From positions 3,026,001-3,090,000 of the forward strand of contig NZ_CP041402.1 of assembly GCF_007018905.1 (NCBI RefSeq): a stretch of 64,000 nt of DNA, written 5' to 3'. Positions 31,018 to 40,131 of this stretch are shown here, one piece after another. The stretch is from Tardiphaga sp. vice304 (GTDB taxonomy: Bacteria > Pseudomonadota > Alphaproteobacteria > Rhizobiales > Xanthobacteraceae). The position numbers were made by a program, and so were the translations under genes. Every line of letters starts with the position of its first letter. Position 1 is the stretch's first letter. Below the pieces are notes generated by a model. The model searched no databases and had not been told where the DNA came from. It saw only the letters and a program-made list of their open reading frames with translations.

Positions 31018-31698
31018 CTACTGCGCGGGTGCGGCCGAGATCTGCTGGGCCGGCTTCTTCTTCACCGGCCCGCGGCGAGCACCACCGCCGCCTGTCACGG
31101 CCAGCACGCGGGCGATCGTCTGGCGCTGTAGACCGTCGTCCTTGTCGATGGAGAAGTGGTTGGTGGTGGCGTTTTCGTTGACGTTGGCGAGCTGGCCCTT
31201 GAATTTCTTGTCGGCGGCGACCGCTGCGCCCCAGCCGGCCGGTACATAATAGTTCACGACCTGCTTGACGTTCGGCGGCACCGGGTCTGGGCTGACCGGA
31301 TCGAAATTGACGATCAGCGCCACCGGCACGCCAGCGTCTTGCAGCCTTCGTGCGATCGAGATCGTGGCGTCGGCGCCGGCCGAGTGTCCCATCAGGATGA
31401 TCGGTTCGCGATTACCGGCCCGATACTTCGCGGCCATGTCATCGGCCAACCCGCGCCACGACGTGTGGTTAGAGACGGTGGCCGCGACGCCGACGGCCTC
31501 GAGCTTGTAGGCGAGCTGGTCCATGCCCAGCGAGAACACGTTGAGGATGCCGCGCAGCAGGTAGACGTGGCCGGGGCGCTTGCCGCCAGCGGCGGCGGCG
31601 TCCGTGCAGATGGAGAGCGATGCAACCATGGTGAGAAGAATCACCAAAAAACCGTAAATGGAACTTTGGAAAGGGCGTCGGGTACCGCTTGCTGACAT
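31018..31698 (-). CDS. Exported alpha/beta-hydrolase-like protein
   Basis: Protein of 226 residues with an N-terminal signal peptide (basic start, then YGFLVILLTMVASLSI and a cleavage region ending AAAAGG near residue 38). The nucleophile elbow is GHSAG near residue 105 (IILMGHSAGADATISIARRL). An aspartate in VNFDPVSPDPVPP and a His in TTNHFSIDKDDG could complete a Ser-Asp-His triad. The C-terminal 25 residues are Gly/Lys/Pro/Ala-rich. It is probably a periplasmic or secreted lipase/thioesterase-like protein with unknown substrate. It is monocistronic, with its own T-tailed terminator. Confidence 0.75.
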   Translation of the reverse strand: MSASGTRRPFQSSIYGFLVILLTMVASLSICTDAAAAGGKRPGHVYLLRGILNVFSLGMDQLAYKLEAVGVAATVSNHTSWRGLADDMAAKYRAGNREPIILMGHSAGADATISIARRLQDAGVPVALIVNFDPVSPDPVPPNVKQVVNYYVPAGWGAAVAADKKFKGQLANVNENATTNHFSIDKDDGLQRQTIARVLAVTGGGGARRGPVKKKPAQQISAAPAQ

Positions 31699-31930
31699 CG
31701 CTTTAATCTCACAGGGGAAATGGCGAGGACATATTCAGACAACCGGCTTTGTCGTCAATGATCCGGCACCGCGATGCCCGCTTTGTTATGCCCGGAACGA
31801 TGCAAAACATGATGCATGTGGCCCGTGAGCGACATCGCGGTTCCACGGTTTGCGGGTTTGTGGAGGCCAGCGAATTTGCTATGCAAGGCGAATCCGTCCG
31901 ACGCTGGCTGCAACAGGGATTTCACGCACA

Positions 31931-33184
31931 ATGATCGCTCGGCGACATGTCTTCCACATCGGCGGCTACGACCCGATTGTGCCCGACACGCAGCTGGCGC
32001 GGTTGCGGCGCTCGCTGTCGAGCTTCGCGAAGACCTGGAACGTGTCCGCGCAGGCCTCTGGGCCGATTGTGTCGAACGAGGTGAGTGCTTCCTGGTCGGC
32101 GCACAGCTCCGGCCCGAACTGGTCGACCGATACCCGCTACGAGATGCTGCGCTGGGACGACCTGATCCTCGCCGACCATTCGCGCCACCCGGTCTCGCGG
32201 CTGGCCGCGTCGATGATGACGCTGATCGACTGGATCGTCACCGGCACGCTGTTCCGCTTTATCAAATCGAGCTGGAAGTATGCCGGCTTCTTTCTGTTTC
32301 CCTATCTGTGGGTAACCGGCTTTGCGCTGGTCGGCGCCGGTCTCGGTTTCGGCGTGACCCGGCTGGCAGGGCTGCACGGGGCAGGGGCGTGGGTCGCCGG
32401 CGCGTTGATCGCGCTTGCGGTGTTCGCCGTATTGCTGCGCTGGCTCGGCTGGAAGAAGCCGATCAACCATGTATTCGACGACTGGATTTTTTCGCGGCAG
32501 TACGTCTACGGCCAGCGCCCCAAGATGGAGGCCCGCGTCGATGAATTTGCCAAAGCGCTGGTCGCGCGCGCCCGCGCCAACGATGCCGACGAGATCGTCA
32601 TCGTCGGCCACTGCCTCGGCGCCGCGCTGGTAATGGAGACGGTGTCCCGCGCGCTGCAAATCGATCCGGATCTGGCGCGGCATGGCCCGACCATCAACGT
32701 GCTCACCGTAGGCGCGACGATCCCGAAGTTTGCGCTGCATCCGGCGGGCCGCCGCGTCCGCGCCGCGACGCAGGCGGTGGCCAAAGCGACCGAGATCCGC
32801 TGGGCGGAATACCACGCCCGCGACGACGCGATCAGTTTCTACCGCTTCGATCCCGTCACCTTGAAGCGCGTCGGCCATGAGCGCGGCGATGGCCGGCCGA
32901 ACATCCGTCGCGTGCAGATGCACAACATGATGGATCCGGCCTCGTTCAAGCGGCACCGCTTCAACTTCATGCGCATGCATTACCAGATGGTGATGGGCAA
33001 CGACCAGCGCTCGAAATACGACTACTGCATGGTGATATCAGGCCCGCTGCCGTTCGATGAAATCACCGCGCCCGACGGCGGCGTCGGCCGCTTCGCGCGG
33101 GATGGCGCGTTGCTGTTGCCGGACGTGCCGCTGGCGCCTGTGATACAACCGCTGACGCCCGGGGCAGCCGTCCATGCCGGGTGA
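31931..33184 (+). CDS. Membrane-anchored alpha/beta-hydrolase-like protein
   Basis: Protein of 417 residues. The N-terminal domain (RRHVFHIGGYDPIVP) has a His-Ile-Gly-Gly-Tyr element typical of a group of uncharacterised alphaproteobacterial proteins. Two membrane segments are near residues 113-140 (FFLFPYLWVTGFALVGAGLGFGV) and 150-175. A serine-hydrolase-like elbow follows in the cytoplasmic part as VIVGHCLGAALVMETVSRAL near 218, with Cys in the nucleophile place (GHCLG). Possible Asp/His partners lie in RDDAISFYRFDP and the C-terminal half. ATG 31931 is chosen by the family-like start; the frame is open further upstream. The next gene, a methyltransferase, starts 18 bases later. Confidence 0.7.
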   Translation: MIARRHVFHIGGYDPIVPDTQLARLRRSLSSFAKTWNVSAQASGPIVSNEVSASWSAHSSGPNWSTDTRYEMLRWDDLILADHSRHPVSRLAASMMTLIDWIVTGTLFRFIKSSWKYAGFFLFPYLWVTGFALVGAGLGFGVTRLAGLHGAGAWVAGALIALAVFAVLLRWLGWKKPINHVFDDWIFSRQYVYGQRPKMEARVDEFAKALVARARANDADEIVIVGHCLGAALVMETVSRALQIDPDLARHGPTINVLTVGATIPKFALHPAGRRVRAATQAVAKATEIRWAEYHARDDAISFYRFDPVTLKRVGHERGDGRPNIRRVQMHNMMDPASFKRHRFNFMRMHYQMVMGNDQRSKYDYCMVISGPLPFDEITAPDGGVGRFARDGALLLPDVPLAPVIQPLTPGAAVHAG

Positions 33185-33202
33185 TGGCCGGAACGGAAAG
33201 AT

Positions 33203-33790
33203 ATGACTGCTTCACAGCTCGGAATTTGCGTGTGGACCCTTGGCGTGATCGCCTGGTTCGTGATCCGCTTTCCGTACGCCCGCAAGGCAAGGCGTACGGC
33301 GACGGTGCGCAGCCACGGCTGGAGTCGCGAGCGCATCCTGCTGGCGGTGGCGACCTTCGGCTTGGTCGTGGTGCCCGTCATCTGGCTTTCCACCGGCTGG
33401 CCGTCCGCGCTCAACTATGATCTCAGCTACGCCGCGGTGACCGTCGGGGCGGCGGTGTTTCTGTTGTCGCTCTGGCTATTCCGGCGTTCGCACGAGGATC
33501 TTGGACGGCAGTGGTCGGCCAGCCTCGAAATCCGCGAGGGCCACCAGATCGTGCGCAACGGCGTCTACAGCCGGATCCGGCACCCGATGTACACCTCGTT
33601 CTGGCTGTGGGCGCTGGCGCAGGCGCTGCTGCTGCCGAACACGATGGCGGCCATGAGCGGACTGGTGGCGATCGGCATTCTGTTCTTCACCCGGATCGAC
33701 TTCGAGGAGCGGATGCTGATCGAGGCTTTCGGCGAGGATTATCGTACCTATATGCGCGAGACCAAGCGCATTATCCCCGGCATTTACTAA
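33203..33790 (+). CDS. Isoprenylcysteine carboxyl methyltransferase-family membrane protein
   Basis: Integral membrane protein of 195 residues with about four to five membrane segments. The C-terminal ICMT/PEMT-like core holds RNGVYSRIRHPMYTSFWLW, the S-adenosylmethionine site, and the DFEERMLIEAFGEDYRTYM segment with the Glu-Glu-Arg pair common to the family. Bacterial members methylate diverse lipids or small molecules, since bacteria do not generally prenylate proteins. It follows the membrane hydrolase gene closely, and a common transcript with the oxidoreductase downstream (33 bases) is likely. Confidence 0.85.
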   Translation: MTASQLGICVWTLGVIAWFVIRFPYARKARRTATVRSHGWSRERILLAVATFGLVVVPVIWLSTGWPSALNYDLSYAAVTVGAAVFLLSLWLFRRSHEDLGRQWSASLEIREGHQIVRNGVYSRIRHPMYTSFWLWALAQALLLPNTMAAMSGLVAIGILFFTRIDFEERMLIEAFGEDYRTYMRETKRIIPGIY

Positions 33791-33823
33791 CGCCGGCAAA
33801 CAAGAAATTCAGAGGAAAAAACC

Positions 33824-34966
33824 ATGAGCGTCGACGTCACCACCGGACTGCAACTGCGCTCCCTCATCACCTCGGCCGGCGAACTCGAGCTGTCGCTCAA
33901 GCCGGTCACGATCCCGGAGCCGGCCGCCGATGAAGTCGTCGTCCGCGTCGAGGCCTCGCCGATCAACCCCTCCGATCTCGGTCTGCTTATCGGCGCCGCC
34001 GATCCCGCCACCGCCAAGGCCACCGGGACCGGCGATGCCGTGGTGGTGAAGGCCACCGTGCCGCAGGTGGCGATGAAGGCGATGGGCGGGCGGCTCGATG
34101 AATCGATGGCTGTCGGCAACGAGGGCGCCGGTACCGTCATCAAGGCCGGCTCGTCGCCGGAGGCGCAGGCTTTGCTCGGCAAGACGGTCGCAATGATCGG
34201 CGGCGAGATGTACGCGCAGTATCGCACCATGAAGGTCGCCGCCTGCTTGCCGCTGCCGGACGGCACCACCGCCGCCGAGGGCGCATCCTGCTTCGTCAAC
34301 CCGCTGACCTCGCTCGGCATGGTCGAGACCATGGAGCGCGAAGGGCACAAGGCGCTGGTGCATACCGCAGCGGCCTCCAACCTCGGCCAGATGCTCAACA
34401 AGATCTGCCTCAAGGACGGTATCGACCTCGTCAACATCGTGCGCAGCGAGGAGCAGGAAAAACTGCTGCGCGACCTCGGCGCCAAATACGTCTGCAATTC
34501 TCAGTCGGCGAGCTTCATGGACGATCTGGTCGCAGCATTGATCGCCACCGGCGCGACGATCGCGTTCGACGCTACCGGCGGCGGCAGACTGCAGGGCCAG
34601 ATCCTGACCGCGATGGAAGTCATGGCCGTCAAGGCGATGAAGGAATACAGCCGCTACGGCTCGACCACCCACAAGCAGGTCTATGTCTACGGCCGGCTGG
34701 AATCCAAGCCGATCGAATTCTCGCCGACCTTCGGCATGGCCTGGGGCATGGGCGGCTGGCTGCTGTTTCCGTTCCTGCAGAAGATCGGCCAGGCCGACGC
34801 TGCAAGGTTGCGCGCCCGCGTCGTCGCCGAACTGAAGACCACCTTCGCCAGCCATTACAGCAAGGTGATCTCGCTGCAGGAAGTGCTCGATATCGACAAC
34901 CTTCATGCTTATGCCAAGCGCGCCACCGGCACCAAGTATCTGATCAATCCGAACAAGGCGGGATGA
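33824..34966 (+). CDS. Zinc-type/quinone oxidoreductase-like MDR-family dehydrogenase
   Basis: Protein of 380 residues of the medium-chain dehydrogenase/reductase superfamily. The N-terminal GroES-like part carries VVVRVEASPINPSDLGLLIG and GNEGAGTVIKAG. The Rossmann part contains ALVHTAAASNLGQMLNKICLKDGI, the nucleotide-binding equivalent, but not a classic GxGxxG. The zinc-binding cysteines of alcohol dehydrogenases are not seen, so a quinone-oxidoreductase-type reductase is more likely. AGAGGAAAA precedes ATG 33824. Its stop overlaps the next gene's start by four bases (ATGA). Confidence 0.82.
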   Translation: MSVDVTTGLQLRSLITSAGELELSLKPVTIPEPAADEVVVRVEASPINPSDLGLLIGAADPATAKATGTGDAVVVKATVPQVAMKAMGGRLDESMAVGNEGAGTVIKAGSSPEAQALLGKTVAMIGGEMYAQYRTMKVAACLPLPDGTTAAEGASCFVNPLTSLGMVETMEREGHKALVHTAAASNLGQMLNKICLKDGIDLVNIVRSEEQEKLLRDLGAKYVCNSQSASFMDDLVAALIATGATIAFDATGGGRLQGQILTAMEVMAVKAMKEYSRYGSTTHKQVYVYGRLESKPIEFSPTFGMAWGMGGWLLFPFLQKIGQADAARLRARVVAELKTTFASHYSKVISLQEVLDIDNLHAYAKRATGTKYLINPNKAG

Positions 34967-36219
34967 CCTCCGCCGTTCCACCAACCTCGGCCCCCATCGC
35001 TGCGATCGTGCCGGATGGCGCCAGCCTGCTACTGCGCCATCCGCCGTTCGCGTTCTACGTGGCGTCGCGCAGTTTTTCGCGGTTCTCCTCGCAGATCGCA
35101 GCGGTCGCTGTCGGCTGGCAGATCTACGACCTGACCGGCAGCGCGTTCCAGCTCGGCATGGTTGGCCTCGTCCAGTTCCTGCCGATGCTGCTGCTGGTGT
35201 TTGCCGGCGGCCACGCCGCGGACCGTTACGATCGTCGCCGCGTCGTGCAGCTCTGCCAGATCGCGCAGGGGCTGGCCGCGGCCTATCTGGCCTGGGGCAG
35301 TTTTGCCGGCTGGATCACCGTGCCGGAAATCTTTGCTGCGGTGGCCGTGTTCGGCGCGGCTACAGCCTTTGAAAGCCCGGCCGGCGCGGCGCTGCTGCCG
35401 GCCGTCGCACCCGACGGCACCATGCAGAAGGCGACCGCACTGACCACCGGCATCTACCAGCTGGCGACGATCGGCGGCCCGGCGCTGGGCGGCGTTGCCT
35501 TCGCCGTGTCGCCCGGTCTGCCCTATGCTCTGATGGCCGGCTTCTGGGTACTCGGCGGCCTGCTCAACAGCGCGATCAAGCTCGAGCGCCAGGTCGTCGC
35601 CGGCGATCCGCCGAGCCTGCGCGCGATGTTCGCCGGCGTCGGCTTCGTCCGCCGCAACCCGGCGATCTTCGGCACCATCTCGCTCGACCTGTTCGCGGTG
35701 CTGCTCGGCGGCGCCGTGGCATTGCTGCCGATCTATGCCCGCGACATCCTGCAGACCGGCCCGTGGGGCCTCGGTATTCTGCGCGCAGCGCCGGCGGTCG
35801 GCGCGCTGCTGATGACGGTGGTGCTGGCGCGCACCTCGATCAAGCGCCGCGTGGGCATGCGGATGTTTCAGGCGGTGATCGTGTTCGGTCTGGCGACCTC
35901 GGTGTTCGCAGTCTCCGAATGGGTCTGGCTGTCGCTGATCGCTCTCGCCATCATGGGCGCGGCCGATACGGTCAGCGTCGTGATCCGGGTGTCGCTGGTG
36001 CAATTGCAGACGCCCGACGAGATGCGCGGCCGGGTCGGCGCGGTGAACTATCTGTTCATCAACGCCTCCAACCAGCTCGGTCAGTTCGAGAGCGGCCTCA
36101 CCGCGGCTCTGTTCGGCACCATGCCGGCGGCGCTGCTGGGTGGCATCGGCACGGTCGCGGTCGCGCTGCTCTGGATGAAGCTGTTTCCGACCCTGCGCGA
36201 TCTGGAGCGGCTGGAGTAG
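34963..36219 (+). CDS. MFS transporter, EntS-like
   Basis: Integral membrane protein of 418 residues with about twelve membrane segments, resembling the EntS (enterobactin exporter) branch: FSRFSSQIAAVAVGWQIYDLTGSAFQLGMVGLVQFLPML, then GGHAADRYDRRRV in the loop after segment 2, and a conserved RVGAVNYLFINASNQLGQFESGL near the C terminus. It is translationally coupled to the oxidoreductase gene by an ATGA overlap. The link suggests export or redox handling of a small molecule, which is inference. It converges with a LysE-family gene after seven bases. Confidence 0.9.
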   Translation: MTSAVPPTSAPIAAIVPDGASLLLRHPPFAFYVASRSFSRFSSQIAAVAVGWQIYDLTGSAFQLGMVGLVQFLPMLLLVFAGGHAADRYDRRRVVQLCQIAQGLAAAYLAWGSFAGWITVPEIFAAVAVFGAATAFESPAGAALLPAVAPDGTMQKATALTTGIYQLATIGGPALGGVAFAVSPGLPYALMAGFWVLGGLLNSAIKLERQVVAGDPPSLRAMFAGVGFVRRNPAIFGTISLDLFAVLLGGAVALLPIYARDILQTGPWGLGILRAAPAVGALLMTVVLARTSIKRRVGMRMFQAVIVFGLATSVFAVSEWVWLSLIALAIMGAADTVSVVIRVSLVQLQTPDEMRGRVGAVNYLFINASNQLGQFESGLTAALFGTMPAALLGGIGTVAVALLWMKLFPTLRDLERLE

Positions 36220-36226
36220 GGCGCTA

Positions 36227-36838
36227 CTAACGCTCCGCGAATGCCAGCTTGGCGCCGAGCGCCGCGAAGGCCGCCGCGAAGCTACGGCGCATCCAGGTCA
36301 AAACGCGCGGGCGCGAGATGATGTGGTCGCGGATCGCGGCAGCGAACAGGCCGTAAATCGCAAACACCACAAATGTCATCGCCATGAATGCAGCGCTCAG
36401 CAGCAGCATTTGAGACAACGCGTGGGCCTCGTCGGTACGGATGAATTGCGGCAGGAAGGCGAGGAAGAAGATCGACAGTTTCGGGTTGAGGATGTTGATC
36501 AGTATCGCTGTCACGGTGACCTGCCGCGCCGAGCGGGCATCGACGTCTTTCTCGACCTTGAGCGGGCCATGTTCCTGCAGCGTGTTCCACGCCATGTATA
36601 GCAGATAGGCGACGCCGACATATTTGAAAATCTGGAACGCCAGCGCGCTGGCATGAAGCAGCGCCGCTACGCCGAGGATCGCCGCCGCCATGTGTGGGAC
36701 GATGCCCAGGGTGCAGCCGAAGGCGGCGACGATGCTGGCGCGTGCGCCGCGCGAAAAGCCGGCTGCCAGGGTGTACAGCGCGCCGGTGCCGGGCGAGGCC
36801 ACTACGATCAGCGAGGTAATCAGGAATTCGATGGTCAT
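36227..36838 (-). CDS. LysE/RhtB-family amino acid exporter
   Basis: Integral membrane protein of 203 residues with five to six membrane segments. Typical parts are the N-terminal FLITSLIVVASPGTGALYTLAAGFSRGARASIVAAFGCTLG and the central NILNPKLSIFFLAFLPQFI. Members export amino acids such as lysine, homoserine or threonine; the substrate here is not deducible. ATG 36838 is chosen over an upstream TTG because GGGGGA, an excellent ribosome site, lies seven bases before it. Confidence 0.9.
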   Translation of the reverse strand: MTIEFLITSLIVVASPGTGALYTLAAGFSRGARASIVAAFGCTLGIVPHMAAAILGVAALLHASALAFQIFKYVGVAYLLYMAWNTLQEHGPLKVEKDVDARSARQVTVTAILINILNPKLSIFFLAFLPQFIRTDEAHALSQMLLLSAAFMAMTFVVFAIYGLFAAAIRDHIISRPRVLTWMRRSFAAAFAALGAKLAFAER

Positions 36839-37057
36839 GAAGTCATCCCCCAACTCTGGCCGCGTCCGGGCGCGCTAACATAGCTGCTAAGCTGATGCCG
36901 GTGCCTATAACGTAGAAGTGTTTAATGCAGCCCGCAGATAGGTGGGCTTTCCGGCAGCGAACGGCGCGCTTGCCAAATTCATGCACTTGCATCTTGTTCA
37001 GGGATGAGCGAGAGGTTCCCGGTCGCTTTCCCGACGCAGTCCATCAAAGGAATTTCC

Positions 37058-37612
37058 ATGGCTACCCACACCGTTGCCGTCGTCGTCGGCAGCCTGCGCA
37101 AGCAGTCATTCTCGCTCCGCATCGCCCAGGCGTTGTCCAAGCTGGCCCCGGCCTCGCTCAAGCTCAACATCGTGACGCTGGAAGGCCTGTCCTTCTTCAA
37201 CCAGGATCTGGAAGCCAGCCCCCCGGCCGACTGGGTCAAGTTCCGCGAGACCATCCAGGCCTCCGACGCGGTGATCTTCGTCTCCCCGGAATACAACCGC
37301 GCCACCTCGGGCGTGCTGAAGAACGCCATCGACGTCGGCTCGCGCCCCTATGGCAAGAGTTCGTTCCTTGGCAAGCCGACCGGCATCGTCGTCTCCTCGC
37401 CCGGTCCGCAGGGCGGCGTCAACGCTGCGATGGACCTGAAGCGCATCCTGCCGGGGATCACCGGTCCGATCCTGCAGCAGCCGGAAATCTATCTGAACAT
37501 GGTCGGCGATGCGTTTGACGAGAAAGGCGAGATCATCAAGGAAACGATCCGCCCGGTGATGCAGGCCTATATCGACGCCTTCGCCGCCTGGGTCGAAAAG
37601 CAGAAGAAATAA
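37058..37612 (+). CDS. NAD(P)H-dependent FMN reductase
   Basis: Flavodoxin-fold protein of 184 residues of the FMN_red/ChrR-like family. The N-terminal VVGSLRKQSFSLRIAQAL binds the FMN phosphate, and the FVSPEYNRATSGVLKNAIDV segment is the conserved PEYN flavin/nicotinamide motif, followed by VVSSPGPQGGVNA. Such enzymes reduce FMN, quinones or chromate. ATG 37058 follows AAAGGAA by five bases. It is a single gene; a hairpin separates it from ftsB. Confidence 0.92.
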   Translation: MATHTVAVVVGSLRKQSFSLRIAQALSKLAPASLKLNIVTLEGLSFFNQDLEASPPADWVKFRETIQASDAVIFVSPEYNRATSGVLKNAIDVGSRPYGKSSFLGKPTGIVVSSPGPQGGVNAAMDLKRILPGITGPILQQPEIYLNMVGDAFDEKGEIIKETIRPVMQAYIDAFAAWVEKQKK

Positions 37613-37631
37613 GCCAATACCACCAACGCCG

Positions 37632-37665
37632 CGGCCCGGTTGTTAGCCTCGCCTTAACCGGGCCG
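37632..37665. terminator. Hairpin between the FMN reductase gene and ftsB
   Basis: Ten-base stem CGGCCCGGTT (37632-37641) with AACCGGGCCG (37656-37665), 14-base loop, no clear T run. It ends 14 bases before the ftsB start, so it may act as a terminator or as a 5' structure of the ftsB transcript. Confidence 0.55.
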
Positions 37666-37679
37666 TCGCATGTTCGGGC

Positions 37680-38000
37680 ATGGTCAAGCACACCCGCCTG
37701 AAATCCCTGCTCACCGGGCTCGCGCTCTATGCGCTGGCGGCGATGATGATCGGCTATTTCGGCGTCAACGCCTATACCGGGAAATACGGCCTGACCGCCC
37801 GCGGCGAACTCGACCAGGAAATCATCGCGCTGACCTCGGAGTTGGTGCGGCTGAAGAAGGAACGTGCCGAGGGCGAGTTGCGCGTGTCGTCGCTGCGCTC
37901 CAGCGGCCTCGATCCCGACATGCTCGACGAGCGCGTCCGATTCCAGCTCGACTACGCCCATCCGCGCGATCTCGTCAAAGTCATCCGCCAGCGCAACTAA
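37680..38000 (+). CDS. ftsB: FtsB/DivIC septum formation initiator family protein
   Basis: Protein of 106 residues with one N-terminal membrane segment (about residues 10-28, LTGLALYALAAMMIGYFGVNA) and a periplasmic coiled coil of leucine-rich heptads (ELDQEIIALTSELVRLKKERAEGE), then LDPDMLDERVRFQLDYAHPRDLV. This is the FtsB/DivIC pattern; family members link FtsL and FtsQ in the divisome. The eno-...-ftsB-pdhA order is common in alphaproteobacteria, although here a TetR gene lies between ftsB and pdhA. Confidence 0.9.
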   Translation: MVKHTRLKSLLTGLALYALAAMMIGYFGVNAYTGKYGLTARGELDQEIIALTSELVRLKKERAEGELRVSSLRSSGLDPDMLDERVRFQLDYAHPRDLVKVIRQRN

Positions 38001-38176
38001 GGGTCGGCAGCGTTGTCTTGCGGGTGAATTCGGGGATCGGCTGCGCGCCTGGCCCCTATTTCCACCGATATGCCGGCAATACGTTAATCACGTCATTAAC
38101 CCCTGATTAGGTGCGGTTCGCTCACTACCGGTGGTATCGTGGAAATCATCTCAAACATGCGTCATTGCGATTTGTT

Positions 38177-38186
38177 AGTGAGCACT
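38177..38186. promoter_or_regulatory. TetR operator candidate, upstream site
   Basis: AGTGAGCACT in the context TTAGTGAGCACTATAA. It differs at one base from the perfect palindrome AGTGATCACT at 38225-38234 and lies 48 bases before it, in the promoter region of the TetR gene. Confidence 0.55.
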
Positions 38187-38224
38187 ATAAATGTGGATAA
38201 CGAAAAATTGAGCGAGAATATGTA

Positions 38225-38234
38225 AGTGATCACT
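38225..38234. promoter_or_regulatory. TetR operator candidate overlapping the start codon
   Basis: Perfect ten-base palindrome AGTGATCACT covering the proposed GTG start codon at 38226. Together with 38177-38186 it makes a pair of like sites, fitting autorepression by the encoded regulator. Confidence 0.55.
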
Positions 38235-38882
38235 AAAGTATTGTCGCTCCGCGGGCGGCCGAGGGGCTTCGAAATCGAGACCGCGCTCGAAACGGGCCAG
38301 CGCCTGTTCCACGCGCGGGGCTATAATGCGGTCGGGCTCGCCGCGCTGACCGAGGCGCTCGGCATCAAGCCCACGAGTTTCTACCGGACCTTCGGCAGCA
38401 AGGCCGGCTACTTCGCGCGCATCCTCGAACGCTACTCGCAGTCCGTGCTCGCGCTCGAAGACATACTGCGTCCCGGGCGGTCGGCCGCAGAAGCGCTTGC
38501 CGATCTGCTGGAGCGCGCGGCGCAAACCTATGCGCGCGATCCTCAACAACGCGGCTGTCTCGTGCTGGAAGCCGCGCGCGGTGGCGATGACGACGAGAGC
38601 GCCAATCTCGCCCGTCGCAGCGCGCAACATAAGCGTAGTCACATCCGCGTCTTCGTGGCGCTATCGAACCCGGACGCGGCCGATGCGGTGACGGACTTCG
38701 TCGCCAGCACGATGTCCGGACTATCTGCCAGCGCACGCGAAGGCATGAGCGAGGATCGCGTCGTAGCAGTGGCACGGGCGGCGGCCAGGGCGCTGCCGAT
38801 TCTGCTCATCGAAAACAGCCCAATGGGGCAACAACCGAGCGCCAATGAGATGGGCGGCGTCGCTGCCACTCGCCGCATCTAA
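38226..38882 (+). CDS. TetR/AcrR-family transcriptional regulator
   Basis: Repressor-type protein of 218 residues. The N-terminal helix-turn-helix reads ALETGQRLFHARGYNAVGLAALTEALGIKPTSFYRTFGSKAGYFARILE (about residues 20-68). The ligand-binding part resembles TetR_C regulators related to AcuR/RutR-like types (QQRGCLVLEAARGGDDDE). GTG 38226 lies in a palindrome; TTG 38241 is an alternative start, and neither has a good ribosome site. The target is unknown: it may control only itself or nearby genes. Confidence 0.88.
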   Translation: MITKVLSLRGRPRGFEIETALETGQRLFHARGYNAVGLAALTEALGIKPTSFYRTFGSKAGYFARILERYSQSVLALEDILRPGRSAAEALADLLERAAQTYARDPQQRGCLVLEAARGGDDDESANLARRSAQHKRSHIRVFVALSNPDAADAVTDFVASTMSGLSASAREGMSEDRVVAVARAAARALPILLIENSPMGQQPSANEMGGVAATRRI

Positions 38883-39068
38883 GAACACCTATCCGGATCC
38901 ATCCCGCATATTACAAAACGGCTGCCATTCGCTTTCGAAAGTTGCGCGTATTGCACTGCGATATAAGGGTTTTATGACGTCAGCTACCATCACCCGCGAT
39001 GCCCGGTCCTTTCACACCGCAGAATGATGGAGTAGAGAGGGCCATTCACTCTCGCATCCGGAATCCTT

Positions 39069-40100
39069 ATGGCCGCACCGAAGAAAAGCGTCGCTCCCGC
39101 AGGGCAGGCAACGGGCAATGGCGCCACCCAGTCGTCACCGCCCGATTTCAGACGCGAGCAGGAGATGCAGGCGCTGCGCGACATGCTGCTGATCCGGCGT
39201 TTCGAGGAGAAGGCCGGGCAGCTTTACGGCATGGGCGCCATCGGCGGCTTCTGTCATCTGTATATCGGCCAGGAGGCCATCGTCGTCGGCATGCAGATGG
39301 CGCTGAAGCAGGGCGATCAGGTGATCACCGGCTACCGCGACCACGGCCACATGCTGGCCTGCGGCATGGACGCCAAGGGCGTCATGGCCGAACTCACGGG
39401 ACGCCGCGGCGGCTATTCCAAGGGTAAGGGCGGCTCGATGCACATGTTCAGCCGGGAGAAGAATTTCTTCGGCGGACACGGCATCGTCGGCGCGCAGGTG
39501 TCGCTCGGCACGGGCCTCGCTTTCGCCAACCGCTACCGCGGCAATGATTTCGTAAGCCTTGCCTACTTCGGCGACGGCGCTTCGAACCAGGGCCAGGTCT
39601 ATGAGAGCTTCAACATGGCGGAGCTGTGGAAGCTGCCGGTGATCTACATCATCGAGAACAACCGCTACGCGATGGGTACCTCGGTGATGCGCTCTTCGGC
39701 GCAGACCGACTTCTCGAAGCGCGGCATCTCGTTCAACATTCCCGGCGAGCAGGTCGACGGCATGGATGTTCGCGCCGTCAAGGCCGCCGGCGACAAGGCG
39801 GTTGCCTGGTGTCGCGAAGGCAAGGGTCCCTACATTCTGGAGATGCAGACCTATCGTTACCGCGGCCATTCGATGTCGGATCCCGCCAAGTACCGCACCC
39901 GCGAGGAAGTCGACAAAGTCCGCCACGACCAGGACCCGATCGAGCAGGTCCGCAACCGCCTGCTGGCGGAGAAGGTCTCCGAGGCGGATCTCAAGGCGAT
40001 CGACGCGGAAGTCCGCGACATCGTCAATGAAGCGGCGGAGTTCGCGCAGCACGATCCCGAGCCGGATGCGTCCGAACTTTACACCGATATTTATCGCTAA
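39069..40100 (+). CDS. pdhA: Pyruvate dehydrogenase E1 component, alpha subunit
   Basis: Thiamine-diphosphate enzyme subunit of 343 residues. The diphosphate-binding motif runs from GDGASNQG near residue 165 to [10 protein letters not shown] about 30 residues later. [32 protein letters not shown] opens the fold and [20 protein letters not shown] is the phosphate-loop region. With PdhB it decarboxylates pyruvate and acetylates the lipoyl group of PdhC. It opens the operon pdhA-pdhB-DUF5076-pdhC. The Ala/Gln/Pro-rich first 20 residues are a flexible tail. No strong ribosome site is seen before ATG 39069. Confidence 0.96.
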   Translation: MAAPKKSVAPAGQATGNGATQSSPPDFRREQEMQALRDMLLIRRFEEKAGQLYGMGAIGGFCHLYIGQEAIVVGMQMALKQGDQVITGYRDHGHMLACGMDAKGVMAELTGRRGGYSKGKGGSMHMFSREKNFFGGHGIVGAQVSLGTGLAFANRYRGNDFVSLAYFGDGASNQGQVYESFNMAELWKLPVIYIIENNRYAMGTSVMRSSAQTDFSKRGISFNIPGEQVDGMDVRAVKAAGDKAVAWCREGKGPYILEMQTYRYRGHSMSDPAKYRTREEVDKVRHDQDPIEQVRNRLLAEKVSEADLKAIDAEVRDIVNEAAEFAQHDPEPDASELYTDIYR

Positions 40101-40131
40101 GCGCGCAGCTTACAGTCGATCTGGAGTTACT

